Shown: positions 15,035-23,300, counted from the stretch's first letter. The stretch is DNA of 23,345 nt from CAYQSU01 sp964420325 (GCA_964420325.1 CAYQSU010000057.1:1-23345); one strand, 5' to 3'. Translations and numbers: made by a program. Notes: generated by a model from the sequence alone, not told the origin.

Positions 15035-15949
15035 GTGCGCCTCGTGTTCATGGGCAGCGCCGAGTTCGCCGTGCCGACCCTGGCCGCGGTGCTCGAGGCC
15101 GGCCACGACGTCGTCTCGGTCTATTGCCAGCCGCCGCGGCCTGCCGGCCGGGGACACCGGCCGAGGCCGTCCCCGGTTCACGCGTTCGCGATGGAACGTG
15201 GCCTCGCCGTGCGCACGCCGGCAACGTTGCGCTCAGCCGACGAGCAGCACGCGTTCGCCGCGTTGGCGGCAGATGCGGCGGTGGTGGCCGCCTACGGACT
15301 GATCCTGCCGAAGGCGGTGCTGGCGGCGCCGCGATCCGGCTGCTTCAACGTTCACGCGTCGCTCTTGCCGCGTTGGCGCGGCGCCGCGCCCATCCAGCGG
15401 GCGATCCTTGCCGGCGATGCCGAGACCGGCGTCACCATCATGCAAATGGACGAAGGCCTGGACACCGGCCCGATCCTGCTCTCGCGGCGGGTTCCGATCA
15501 CGCAGCGCACGACCGCGGCAGAGCTCCAGGACACGCTGGCCCGCATCGGTGCCGAGCTGATGGTCTCGGCACTGGACCGCATCGCCGCCGGAACCCTCGA
15601 GCCGGTGCCACAGCCGGAGACCGGCGCGACGTATGCGGCGAAGCTCGGCCGCGACGAAGGGAAGCTCGACTGGTCGCAACCGGCCGTCGCGCTCGAGCGG
15701 CAGGTGCGAGCCCTCAACCCCTGGCCCGGCATCTGGTTGGAGCACGACGGCGAACGCATTCTCGTCCTCGAGGCGGAGATCGCCGAGGGCGGTGGCGAGC
15801 CTGGCACGGTCCTGGACGACCGACTGGCCGTCGCCTGCGGAGAGGGCGCCCTCAGGCTTGTGCGCGTTCAGCGGGCCGGCCGGGCGGCGATGGCGGCGGA
15901 GGCGTTTCTGCGCGGCCGTCCGCTGCCGCCGGGAACCCGGCTGCCGTGA
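15035..15949 (+). CDS. fmt: Methionyl-tRNA formyltransferase
   Basis: A 304-residue enzyme that formylates initiator Met-tRNA using 10-formyltetrahydrofolate. The catalytic triad residues align with those of E. coli: Asn105 and His107 in FNVHASLLPRWRGAAPIQ, and Asp143 in MDEGLDTGPI. The N-terminus MRLVFMGSAEFAVPTL is typical. The C-terminal OB-like domain follows from about residue 205 (VRALNPWPGIWLEHDG), so the protein is complete. The start is a GTG at 15035; the preceding bases give only a weak ribosome site, so coupling to def is possible. It converges with the unknown minus-strand gene with nine bases between stops. Confidence 0.97.
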   Translation: MRLVFMGSAEFAVPTLAAVLEAGHDVVSVYCQPPRPAGRGHRPRPSPVHAFAMERGLAVRTPATLRSADEQHAFAALAADAAVVAAYGLILPKAVLAAPRSGCFNVHASLLPRWRGAAPIQRAILAGDAETGVTIMQMDEGLDTGPILLSRRVPITQRTTAAELQDTLARIGAELMVSALDRIAAGTLEPVPQPETGATYAAKLGRDEGKLDWSQPAVALERQVRALNPWPGIWLEHDGERILVLEAEIAEGGGEPGTVLDDRLAVACGEGALRLVRVQRAGRAAMAAEAFLRGRPLPPGTRLP

Positions 15950-15958
15950 CGGTCCGCG

Positions 15959-16999
15959 TCAGACGAGTTCGGACAGGAGTGGCGCCGACTTCTCGATCTG
16001 CTGCATCTTCTCGATGCCCTGTCGCATCTCCGACATGATGAATTCGGCCCGTCGGCTGGGGCCGCCGATCTCCGGATTGGGGAACAGCTTCGCCCAGGTG
16101 TCCATCTTCACCGTCAAGGCACAGAGCATGCCGCCGAGGGTCGTATGATAGGCGGTGATCAGCTTTTGCACGCGGCGGAACCGCTCGGCGGAGATCCGCG
16201 ACCACATGTCCCTGGTGTCCCGGTTGAACATCTTGAACCGGTCGCCGAGGTTGGCCATCAGCCTGGTCATGACTTCCTGCAGGCCGGCGCAGGTCGTGAT
16301 CAGGGTCCTGTCGTTCTTGAACTGGTAATGGTGTCTCAGGATCTCCAGCGACTCGATGAAGTCCTTGAGGATGGGCGCGATGTGATCGAAGGCCTCCTGG
16401 TAGTACGACAGCGACAGGAAGATGTCGCCGTAGTCCTCGAGAAACCGCGGCACCGCGTTGACCTGGATCTCCAGGCGGGCGGCCATGATCTTCAGCTTCT
16501 GCAACGCCCGCTTGACGTCCGGATCCCTGAACATCGCGAGCAGGCCGTCGAAGTTTTCGACGGAGACATCCTCCTTGCCGTAGATCTGGCGGATCAGCGG
16601 CCGGGTGAACGATGCCATGTACTCGGTGAGCTCGGCGTGCTTCGTCTCCGACAGCCTGAGGGCGTTGAAATCATTGACGGGGATGCCGTGCTCGCGCAGC
16701 AGGACGCGCAGGCTGTAGACGTCGAAGCTCGGCAGCGCAGCGAGCTTGCGCAGAACCTGCAGGTCAGGATGCGGCGGGTTCTTGCGCCAGCCGAACTCGC
16801 GCTGAAGGTCTTCGATGTCGATCTGGCCGCTGCCGGTCGCGGAATCGTCGAACAGCTCGACGACGCTGTTGAGGCGGACATTCTTGATCAGCCGCGCGCG
16901 CTTGAGCGGAGGGCATTCGAGCGGGATCAGCGCCAGCGGCAGGACGTAGAGGCAGTCCCGGTCGGCATCGCGAATCGGTGCCAGAGCCTGGCTGTCCAT
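15959..16999 (-). CDS. Conserved-looking protein of unknown function
   Basis: A 346-residue soluble, largely helical protein that I cannot assign to a named family. The N-terminus MDSQALAPIRDADRDCLYVL, LPLALIPLECPPLKRARLIK is followed by many charged helices rich in leucine, phenylalanine and methionine (YMASFTRPLIRQIYGKEDVS, FLEDYGDIFLSLSYYQEAF, KMFNRDTRDMWSRISAERF). There is no signal peptide and no transmembrane helix. The even codon bias and lack of low-complexity sequence show it is a real gene. ATG 16999 has GAGG about nine bases upstream; an open frame continues further upstream but runs antisense through truA. Divergent from truA, it sits in a housekeeping neighbourhood, suggesting a core role, which is inference only. 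Confidence 0.8.
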   Translation of the reverse strand: MDSQALAPIRDADRDCLYVLPLALIPLECPPLKRARLIKNVRLNSVVELFDDSATGSGQIDIEDLQREFGWRKNPPHPDLQVLRKLAALPSFDVYSLRVLLREHGIPVNDFNALRLSETKHAELTEYMASFTRPLIRQIYGKEDVSVENFDGLLAMFRDPDVKRALQKLKIMAARLEIQVNAVPRFLEDYGDIFLSLSYYQEAFDHIAPILKDFIESLEILRHHYQFKNDRTLITTCAGLQEVMTRLMANLGDRFKMFNRDTRDMWSRISAERFRRVQKLITAYHTTLGGMLCALTVKMDTWAKLFPNPEIGGPSRRAEFIMSEMRQGIEKMQQIEKSAPLLSELV

Positions 17000-17079
17000 G
17001 TCGATTGCCTCGGATCGCTCTAATGGTGCCGGCACGCGCCCGTTCGGAGAGGTCGCACCAAGCTCGGCCACTCTACACC

Positions 17080-17098
17080 GCGATCGGTTTACGATCGC
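17080..17098. promoter_or_regulatory. Operator-like dyad between divergent genes
   Basis: GCGATCG and CGATCGC flank five AT-rich bases (GTTTA), a perfect 7-bp inverted repeat. It lies in the 165-bp divergent region 81 bp from the unknown gene's start and 67 bp from truA. Size and spacing suit a dimeric repressor, but no regulator is known for it here. Confidence 0.4.
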
Positions 17099-17164
17099 TG
17101 AACGTCCGCCGGGGGTTCCGCCGCCGGACGACGGAGGAAAGCAGATCTCGTATCGGATGGGCTC

Positions 17165-17902
17165 GTGCCACGCTATAAGTTGACCATCGAGTACGACGGC
17201 GGCGGCTTCGTCGGCTGGCAGCGCCAGGCCAACGGGCTCTCGGTTCAGGAGTGCGTCGAGACCGCCTTCTTCCGCTTCTCCGGCGAACGGATCGGCCTCT
17301 TCGCCGCCGGGCGCACCGACGCCGGCGTGCATGCCAGCGGCCAGGTGGCGCATGTCGATCTCTCCCGCGAGGTCGCGGCCGATACGGTGCGCGACGCCGT
17401 CAACTTCCACCTGCGGCCGGCGCCGATCGCGATCCTCGCCGCCCTGCGCGTCGGCGAGGACTTCCACGCCCGGTTCTCGGCGCGTCTCCGCGTCTACCGC
17501 TATCGCATCAGCAACCGGCGCGCCCCGCCGGCGCTGGCCCGCGGTCGGACCTGGTGGGTGCCGGCACCGCTGCGGACCGAGGCGATGGCCGACGCGGCCC
17601 GGGCGCTCGTCGGCCGCCACGACTTCACCACCTTCCGCTCGTCGATCTGCCAGGCGCGGTCGCCGGTGAGGACGCTGGACGTGCTGACCGTCGTCCGAGA
17701 GGGCGACGACATCGTCATCGACGCCGAGGCCCGGTCGTTCCTCCACCGCCAGGTGCGCAACATCGTCGGAACCCTGAAGCGGGTGGGCGAGGGGCGGTGG
17801 ACGCGGAGCGACGTCGAGGCCGCTCTCGGCGCCCGCGACCGCGCCCGCGGCGGGCCGACGGCGCCGGCCCAGGGCCTCTGCCTCGTCCGCGTCGACTACT
17901 GA
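17165..17902 (+). CDS. truA: tRNA pseudouridine(38-40) synthase
   Basis: A 245-residue enzyme that converts uridines 38-40 in the tRNA anticodon arm to pseudouridine. The start MPRYKLTIEYDGGGFVGWQRQ is typical and the catalytic loop AAGRTDAGVHASGQ holds Asp52. Later conserved parts are ARFSARLRVYRYRI, HDFTTFRS and RSFLHRQVRNIVGTL. The GTG at 17165 is the only start that keeps the usual N-terminus; its ribosome site is poor. A short out-of-frame ATG reading (17157, eight codons) overlaps it and could affect initiation, though this is unproven. Confidence 0.97.
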   Translation: MPRYKLTIEYDGGGFVGWQRQANGLSVQECVETAFFRFSGERIGLFAAGRTDAGVHASGQVAHVDLSREVAADTVRDAVNFHLRPAPIAILAALRVGEDFHARFSARLRVYRYRISNRRAPPALARGRTWWVPAPLRTEAMADAARALVGRHDFTTFRSSICQARSPVRTLDVLTVVREGDDIVIDAEARSFLHRQVRNIVGTLKRVGEGRWTRSDVEAALGARDRARGGPTAPAQGLCLVRVDY

Positions 17903-17927
17903 CCCGCCCCGCGCCCGGCCCGCAGCC

Positions 17928-18488
17928 TCAGTAGAGGCGCTTGGCCATCACCGAGATCGCGATGTTGAGCGTGACGTCCGTGGCGACGATGGCGGCCGCG
18001 GTCAGCGGCGGCACCTCGAGGGCGGTGCGGGCGATGAAGCCGAGGTAGAAGAGGATCAGCGAGATGGCGGCAAGCCACAGCAGATCGCCGGCCCCGGGAA
18101 CGAAGACGCCGCCGATCTGCAGCATGTTGATCGGAATGACGACGCCGTTGACGAGAATCATCGACCAGTTGTAGGCGGAGAGGTAGGCGGGGAACCGGTG
18201 CAGCCGGCCGATGCGGCCGGCGAGCCAGGCAATCAAGAGAGGATAGGCGAACCAGGAGATGACGTAGGCCTCGGCCTCGACGATGGCGAAGCGGAGCGCG
18301 CTCGGCGGCGGATCGATCAGCGGATAGACAAAGGCGAGAAGGGCGGCGTACATCGGCGCGACGGCGAACATCGCCGCGAACGACCGCCAGGCGCCCGCGG
18401 CCGACGCGGGGAAGTAGGCCATGCCGGCGGCATCGAGCCGCGCCAGGCGGCAGGCGCCGTAGAGCGACGAGACGGCCTCGCTAAGCAT
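17928..18488 (-). CDS. Five-helix membrane protein, function unknown
   Basis: A 186-residue integral membrane protein. Hydrophobic segments are at about 36-57 (FAAMFAVAPMYAALLAFVYP), 70-90 (AEAYVISWFAYPLLIAWLAG), 105-122 (NWSMILVNGVVIPINML), 134-152 (LLWLAAISLILFYLGFIA) and 160-180 (TAAAIVATDVTLNIAISVM). Helix-breaking prolines in the third and a YNWS motif are notable. I do not recognise a named family. Its ATG overlaps the dapE stop by eight bases, so the two are translated from one message; no functional link to lysine or diaminopimelate synthesis is apparent. It converges with truA. Confidence 0.75.
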   Translation of the reverse strand: MLSEAVSSLYGACRLARLDAAGMAYFPASAAGAWRSFAAMFAVAPMYAALLAFVYPLIDPPPSALRFAIVEAEAYVISWFAYPLLIAWLAGRIGRLHRFPAYLSAYNWSMILVNGVVIPINMLQIGGVFVPGAGDLLWLAAISLILFYLGFIARTALEVPPLTAAAIVATDVTLNIAISVMAKRLY

Positions 18489-19647
18489 CGCCGTCCGGCG
18501 CGAAGAAGGCGTCGAGGACCCTGCGATAGATGTCGGTCAGCCGCCCGATGTCGGCGACCGAGACGCTCTCGTCCACCTTGTGCGCGGTCTCTCCCGGCAT
18601 GCCGAACTCGGCGACCGGGCAGACGTCCTTGATGAAGCGGGCATCCGAGGTTCCGCCCGACGTGCTGAGCTGCGGCGTGCACCCGGTGACGGCCTCGACG
18701 GCGCGGGCGACGAGGTCGCTGAGCCGCCCGGGCCGGCAGAGAAACGCGGTGCCGGTGCAGACGGTCTCCAGCCGGTAGCGCCCGCCGACGGCATCGCACC
18801 GCGCCCTGAGCCAGGCCCGCAGGCTCTCCGGTGAATGCAGGTCGTTGAAGCGGATGTTGAACAGCGCCTCGGCGCGGCCGGGAATGACGTTGGTGGCCGG
18901 ATTGCCGACATCGACGGAGGTGATCGCCAGGTGGGACGGGCCGAAATGCGTGCTGCCGGCATCGAGCGGGGTCGCTGCGATCGCCGCCAGCATCGCGAGG
19001 AGGCGCGGGATCGGGTTGTCGGCCATCTCCGGGTAGGCGGAATGCCCCTGGATTCCCTCGACGGTGAGCCGGCAGTTGAGGCTGCCGCGGCGGCCGATCT
19101 TGATCATCTCGCCGAGGGCGTGGGGGTTCGTCGGCTCGCCGACCAGGCAGACGTCCGGCTTTTCGCCCCGGGCCTCGAGCCAGTCCAGCACCTTGGCGGT
19201 GCCGTTGATCGCCGGGCCTTCCTCGTCGCCGGTGATGAGCAGGCTGATCGAGCCCGCGGGCCGTCCCTCTCGCTCGCGGAGGTGCCGGTCGCAGGCGGCG
19301 GCGAAGGCGGCGATCGCCGCCTTCATGTCGGCGGCGCCGCGGCCGTAGAGGCGCCCGTCACGGATCTCGGCGGCGAACGGATCGACGGTCCAGGCGCCGG
19401 CGTCGCCGACCGGCACCACGTCGGTATGCCCGGCGAAGCAGAAGTGGGGGCCGGCTTCGCCGATGCGGGCATACAGGTTGTCGACGGTGGCGGTTCCCGG
19501 CTCCGCGAAGGTCAGGCGGTGGCAGGCGAAGCCCAGCCCGTCGAGGGCGGCGGCGAGCACGTCGAGTGCCCCGGCGTCGGCCGGGGTAACGCTCGGGCAG
19601 CGGATCAAGGCCCGGCCCAGCTCCAGGGCGTCGAGCGGCGGTGCCAA
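18481..19647 (-). CDS. dapE: Succinyl-diaminopimelate desuccinylase
   Basis: A 388-residue M20-family dizinc hydrolase that removes succinate from N-succinyl-L,L-diaminopimelate, the step after DapC in the lysine and peptidoglycan pathway. Metal ligands are visible: His74 in FAGHTDVVP, Asp107 in RGAADMKAA, the Glu pair in TGDEEGP (catalytic Glu142 and ligand Glu143) and the His of ETAHKVDE near the C-terminus. The dimerisation lid lies in between. The start is a TTG at 19647 with GAGGA eight bases upstream; no ATG fits the family N-terminus. It is 26 bp downstream of dapD in the same direction. Confidence 0.96.
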   Translation of the reverse strand: MAPPLDALELGRALIRCPSVTPADAGALDVLAAALDGLGFACHRLTFAEPGTATVDNLYARIGEAGPHFCFAGHTDVVPVGDAGAWTVDPFAAEIRDGRLYGRGAADMKAAIAAFAAACDRHLREREGRPAGSISLLITGDEEGPAINGTAKVLDWLEARGEKPDVCLVGEPTNPHALGEMIKIGRRGSLNCRLTVEGIQGHSAYPEMADNPIPRLLAMLAAIAATPLDAGSTHFGPSHLAITSVDVGNPATNVIPGRAEALFNIRFNDLHSPESLRAWLRARCDAVGGRYRLETVCTGTAFLCRPGRLSDLVARAVEAVTGCTPQLSTSGGTSDARFIKDVCPVAEFGMPGETAHKVDESVSVADIGRLTDIYRRVLDAFFAPDGDA

Positions 19648-19673
19648 CGGAGGCGTCCTCGCGGCCCCGGCCT

Positions 19674-20513
19674 TCAGCTCCGCAACAGCTCGTTGATCGA
19701 GGTCTTGGCCCGGGTCTTCTCGTCGACGCGCTTGACGATGACGGCACAGTAGAGGGAAGGGCCGGGCCGGCCGTCGGGAAGCGGGGCGCCCGGCATCGTT
19801 CCGGAGACGACCACGGAATAGGGCGGAACCTCGCCGTAGTGAACCTCGCCGGTGGCGCGATCGACGATGCGGGTGGACGCGCCGAGGTAGACGCCCATCG
19901 ACAGCACCGAGCCCTCACCGACGCGCACCCCCTCCGCCACCTCGGCACGGGCGCCGACGAAGCAGTTGTCCTCGATGATCACCGGCTCGGCCTGCAGCGG
20001 CTCGAGCACGCCGCCGATGCCGGCGCCGCCGGAGATGTGGCAGTTGCGGCCGATCTGGGCACAGGAGCCGACGGTGGACCAGGTGTCGATCATCGAGCCC
20101 TCGTCGACGTAGGCGCCGAGATTGACGAAGCAGGGCATCAGCACGACGCCCGGCGCGATGTAGGCGGAACGCCGCACCGAGCAGGCGGGAACGGCGCGGA
20201 AGCCGGCCTCGCGGAAGCGCGCCTCGCTCCATCCGGCGAACTTGGACGGAACCTTGTCGAACCAGGAGGCGCCGCCCGGCCCGCCGGGGATCGGCGCCAT
20301 GTCGTTGAGGCGGAAGGACAGCAACACCGCCTTCTTCAGCCATTGGTTGACCCGCCAGCGGCCGTCGGCCTTCTCGGCCACCCGCACCCGGCCTGCGTCG
20401 AGGAGCGACAGCGCCTCCTCCACCGCCTCCCGCACCGCGCCCCTGGTGGCGAAGCCGATGGCTTGGCGGTCTTCCCAGGCGGCGTCGATGGTGCGTTCGA
20501 GGTCGGCGGTCAT
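19674..20513 (-). CDS. dapD: Tetrahydrodipicolinate N-succinyltransferase
   Basis: A 279-residue left-handed beta-helix acyltransferase that succinylates tetrahydrodipicolinate using succinyl-CoA, committing the pathway to the succinylase branch. The N-terminal helical domain (MTADLERTIDAAWEDR) is followed by hexapeptide repeats from about residue 110 (RRSAYIAPGVVLMPCFVNLG, AYVDEGSMIDTWSTVGSCAQ, IGRNCHISGGAGIGG). The DEGSMIDTW segment is diagnostic. The ATG at 20513 gives the usual family length; an open frame continues upstream but without family sequence. It precedes dapE, and a promoter candidate sits about 40 bp upstream. Confidence 0.97.
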   Translation of the reverse strand: MTADLERTIDAAWEDRQAIGFATRGAVREAVEEALSLLDAGRVRVAEKADGRWRVNQWLKKAVLLSFRLNDMAPIPGGPGGASWFDKVPSKFAGWSEARFREAGFRAVPACSVRRSAYIAPGVVLMPCFVNLGAYVDEGSMIDTWSTVGSCAQIGRNCHISGGAGIGGVLEPLQAEPVIIEDNCFVGARAEVAEGVRVGEGSVLSMGVYLGASTRIVDRATGEVHYGEVPPYSVVVSGTMPGAPLPDGRPGPSLYCAVIVKRVDEKTRAKTSINELLRS

Positions 20514-20552
20514 GGCGAGGGGCTCCAGAGGCTGGCGGACGGGCGAGGCGCG

Positions 20553-20581
20553 ACCATGCGCAACCGCATCCCGGCTGTCAA
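20553..20581 (-). promoter_or_regulatory. Candidate promoter of dapD-dapE
   Basis: On the minus strand a perfect TTGACA (20581-20576) is followed after 17 bp by CATGGT (20558-20553), a weak -10. Transcription would start near 20546, some 33 bp before dapD. It lies in the 88-bp gap after the nucleotidase gene, so dapD need not depend on read-through. Confidence 0.45.
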
Positions 20582-20601
20582 CACGCCAGCGAGGGGGCGC
20601 C

Positions 20602-21321
20602 TCAAAGGGGGGTGACGACGCCCGCCAGCCAGTCGGCGAGGTCGTCGACGACGTGGTCGATGCGCACGCCCTCGAGGCCGGCGCGGCCGTGGTCGGCATC
20701 GTTGCGCACCCACACCGTGGTCATCCCGAGGGCGGCGGCCGGCGCCAGGTTGCGGGCGATGTCCTCGACCATCACCGAGGCCCGCGGCTCGAGGCCGAAG
20801 CGGTCGACGACCCTGGCATAGACGGCGGGCTCCGGCTTCGGCAGGTAACCGGCCTCGACGATGTCGAACACGCCGGCGAAGTGGTGGGTGATGCCGAGGC
20901 GATCGGTCACCCGCTCGGCGTGGCGGAGCGAGGCGTTGGTGAAGATGTACTTGCGTCCCGGCAGCCCGGCGAGCGCCGCATCGAGCGCCGGGTTCGGCGG
21001 CAGCACGCTGACGTCGATGTCGTGCACGTGATCGAGGAACGGCTTCGGATCCATGCCGTGGTGGTGCATCAGCCCGCGCATGCTGGTGCCGTACTCGAGG
21101 AAGTAGCGTTTCTGCACGCGGTACGCCTCGTCGGGCGGAAGGTCGAGGAACGCCGCGATAAAGCCGCGCATGCGCTCGTCGATCTGGGCGAACAGATCGA
21201 AGGTCGCGGCATAGAGGGTGTTGTCGAGATCGAACACCCAGGCGTCCGCATGCCCGGGCGCGGCGGACCCGGCCCCGGGGTCGAGCTGAGAAGCGTCGGT
21301 GCGCGGCGACGATGCGGCCAT
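20602..21321 (-). CDS. Pyrimidine 5'-nucleotidase-like HAD phosphatase
   Basis: A 239-residue HAD-superfamily hydrolase of the SDT1/pyrimidine-5'-nucleotidase type. Motif I is FDLDNTLY (Asp31, Asp33), the cap includes YGTSMRGLMHHHGMDPKPF, motif II is IFTNAS, motif III is the lysine of YLPKPEPAVY and motif IV is MVEDIARNLAPA. The LDNTLY form with NTL in place of GTL is usual for this subgroup. It would dephosphorylate pyrimidine nucleoside monophosphates or sugar phosphates. ATG 21321 follows a TGGTGGAG ribosome site that can pair with CCACCA just upstream. Gene order with dapD is common in alphaproteobacteria. Confidence 0.85.
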   Translation of the reverse strand: MAASSPRTDASQLDPGAGSAAPGHADAWVFDLDNTLYAATFDLFAQIDERMRGFIAAFLDLPPDEAYRVQKRYFLEYGTSMRGLMHHHGMDPKPFLDHVHDIDVSVLPPNPALDAALAGLPGRKYIFTNASLRHAERVTDRLGITHHFAGVFDIVEAGYLPKPEPAVYARVVDRFGLEPRASVMVEDIARNLAPAAALGMTTVWVRNDADHGRAGLEGVRIDHVVDDLADWLAGVVTPL

Positions 21322-21324
21322 TCT

Positions 21325-21340
21325 CCACCATTTGTGGTGG
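21325..21340 (-). promoter_or_regulatory. Hairpin covering the nucleotidase ribosome site
   Basis: CCACCA-CAAA-TGGTGG is a perfect 6-bp stem directly before GAGA-ATG of the nucleotidase gene. Folding would hide the purine-rich ribosome site. The stem is short and its effect is unproven. Confidence 0.35.
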
Positions 21341-21478
21341 CGACGGGCGCCGCTGGCAAGGCCAAAAGCAACGCCCGCGGGTGTGCCGCGGCTATTATTT
21401 CCTTGTTCCGGCACGGCAGCTGTTTCAGGATCGGCGGGGTTGCGGAGGATCCTTGCCCGCTCTCTCGGCTTCCCGGCG

Positions 21479-23179
21479 ATGACACCGATGCCGCTCCTCT
21501 CCGTGGCCGAGGCGGTCGCGCGTTCGCCCTTGCGGATGCAGCGCGACCGCTTCGTCGCCCTTGCCTTCTGCTGGGCCGAACTCCTGCTCGAGCTCGATGC
21601 CGACGCCGCCGTCGTGTTCGCCGCCGGCGCCGCCGAGCCCCTGATCGGCCGACGCCCCGAGGAGCTCGTCGGCAGCCCGATCGAAACCCTGGTCGCGGCC
21701 GAGGACCGCCCGCGGCTCGCGGACCTCCTGGCGCTCGCCGCCAGGCACGGGCGCGTCGAGGACGTGCCGGTGCGGCTCGCCGGCGCCATGGGTCCGACCG
21801 CGCCGCTGATGGTCGCCGGCTATCGTCTCGAGGACCGGGAGGGCCACTGTTTCCTGGCGCTGCGTCGGAGCCGCCTCGGCCGCCGCGAGGATCGCGCGCC
21901 GCAGCTCGGACGCGACGAGGAGACCGGCCTCCTCGACGCCGACGCCTTCGTCGCCGTCGTCCGCCGCCGGGTGCGCTCCCTGCGGGACGAAGCCGGCCGG
22001 CAGGTGACGCTGGTGGCGCTCGCCGGCTACGAGGGCCTGCGCGATCGCCTGGAGAGGCAGGGCGAGCAGGAGTTGATGGCGACCATCGGCGCCTGCCTGC
22101 GCGCGCACTCGATCGACGGCGACGCCGCGGCGCGCGTCGCCGCCGACCGCTTCGGCCTGATCCACGACGCCGGCATGGACGCGGCCCGGCTCAGGGACCG
22201 GCTGGCCGGCCTCGCCAGGGAGGCCGATCCGGCCGGTGAGGGGGCGGCGGTGGTGTCGGCGACGGTCGAGGTCGACGGCGACGCCGCCGCCGACGCGGAC
22301 ATCGCGCAGGGCCTCGTCTTCGCCATCAACCGCTTTCGTCGCGGCGGCGGCGGCGGGATCGGCGAGGACGGCCCCGCACCCACGCTCGCCCGCCTGGCCC
22401 GCGAGGCCGCCGAAGCGGCAAACGGGTTCCGCCGGTCGATTCGCGCCGGCGACTTCACGGTCGCCTTCCAGCCGATCCTCGATGCGCGGACGGGCAGCAT
22501 CCACCATTACGAGGCGCTGGCGCGGTTCCCCCCGAGCCGGCTCGGCCGAAGCCCTTCCGAGCACATCGCCTTCGCCGAGGAGACGGGGCTGATCGCCGAT
22601 TTCGATCTGGCCATGGCGGCGAAGGTGATCGGCTGGCTGAAGCGACCCGCGGGCGCGGCCGCCAATGGCGTCGCCGTCAACATCTCGGGCGTGTCGATCG
22701 GCTCGCTCGGCTACCTCGCCGAGCTCGATGCGCTGCTCGCCGACAGCCCCTGGGCGCGCGGCCGGCTGATGTTCGAGATCACCGAATCGGCGCGCATGGA
22801 GCGCCTCGGCCCGGCCAACGCCTTCATCCAGCGGCTGCGCGGCCACGGCTTCCCGGTGTGCCTCGACGACTTCGGCGCCGGCGCCGCCACCTTCGAGTAC
22901 CTGTCGCGGCTCGAGGTCGATGTCGTCAAGCTGGACGGCCAGGCCCTCAACAACGCCCGGCGGGGCCACAAGGGCAGGGCGTTCCTGAAGGCCCTGGTCG
23001 CGCTCTGCCGCGAGCTCGGCATCGCCACCATCGCCGAGATGGTCGAGGACGAGGCCGGCCTCGACTTCGTCCGCGAATGCGGGGTCGAGTACGTCCAGGG
23101 CCACCTGTTCGGCAGGCCGGCGGCCGACATCGCCGCTTTCGCAGCCCGCCCTCCTGCCCACCTGTTCCGCCGCGCCTGA
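21479..23179 (+). CDS. PAS / degenerate GGDEF / EAL c-di-GMP phosphodiesterase
   Basis: A 566-residue, apparently soluble signalling protein. A PAS-like domain covers about 35-128 (VVFAAGAAEPLIGRRPEELV). A GGDEF-like domain covers about 148-230 (EETGLLDADAFVAVV), with AADRF at 221-225 where GGDEF should be, so it cannot make c-di-GMP. The EAL domain covers about 320-555 with all catalytic residues: Glu345 of EAL, Asn401, Glu433 in FEITES, Asp463-Asp464 in DDFGAG, Lys484, Glu520 and QGHLFGRP. It should hydrolyse c-di-GMP. ATG 21479 lacks a close ribosome site; GGAGG at 21444 instead precedes a ten-codon TTG reading whose TGA overlaps this ATG. Confidence 0.9.
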   Translation: MTPMPLLSVAEAVARSPLRMQRDRFVALAFCWAELLLELDADAAVVFAAGAAEPLIGRRPEELVGSPIETLVAAEDRPRLADLLALAARHGRVEDVPVRLAGAMGPTAPLMVAGYRLEDREGHCFLALRRSRLGRREDRAPQLGRDEETGLLDADAFVAVVRRRVRSLRDEAGRQVTLVALAGYEGLRDRLERQGEQELMATIGACLRAHSIDGDAAARVAADRFGLIHDAGMDAARLRDRLAGLAREADPAGEGAAVVSATVEVDGDAAADADIAQGLVFAINRFRRGGGGGIGEDGPAPTLARLAREAAEAANGFRRSIRAGDFTVAFQPILDARTGSIHHYEALARFPPSRLGRSPSEHIAFAEETGLIADFDLAMAAKVIGWLKRPAGAAANGVAVNISGVSIGSLGYLAELDALLADSPWARGRLMFEITESARMERLGPANAFIQRLRGHGFPVCLDDFGAGAATFEYLSRLEVDVVKLDGQALNNARRGHKGRAFLKALVALCRELGIATIAEMVEDEAGLDFVRECGVEYVQGHLFGRPAADIAAFAARPPAHLFRRA

Positions 23180-23209
23180 AGCCGGCGACCGCGGCCGGCC
23201 ACGATACCT

Positions 23210-23300
23210 GCGACGAAATGCGACAAAATGCGACATTTTGCGACAAAATGCGACATTTTGCGACGCTTTCGCGACGAAATGCGACGTTTCGCGACGCCCG
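23210..23300. repeat. Phased GCGAC array, nine boxes at 10-bp period
   Basis: GCGAC begins at 23210, 23220, 23230, 23240, 23250, 23260, 23271, 23281 and 23291. The five bases between boxes alternate AAAAT and ATTTT in the centre (GAAAT, AAAAT, ATTTT, AAAAT, ATTTT, GCTTTC, GAAAT, GTTTC, GCCCG). The boxes therefore lie on one face of the helix, and the spacers form A-tracts in phase. No family of protein is recognised as the ligand. It is too short in unit length for CRISPR. It lies 30 bp after the phosphodiesterase stop and probably controls a gene beyond the window. Confidence 0.85.

Noticed and set aside
15959..17746. Extending the unknown minus-strand protein to a 595-codon frame
   Set aside because: The extra N-terminal part runs antisense through truA and reads as shadow sequence; the ATG at 16999 has a ribosome site.
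23210..23300. CRISPR array
   Set aside because: The repeat unit is 5 bp with 5-bp low-complexity spacers, far from the 23-50 bp repeats and unique spacers of CRISPR, and no cas gene is present.
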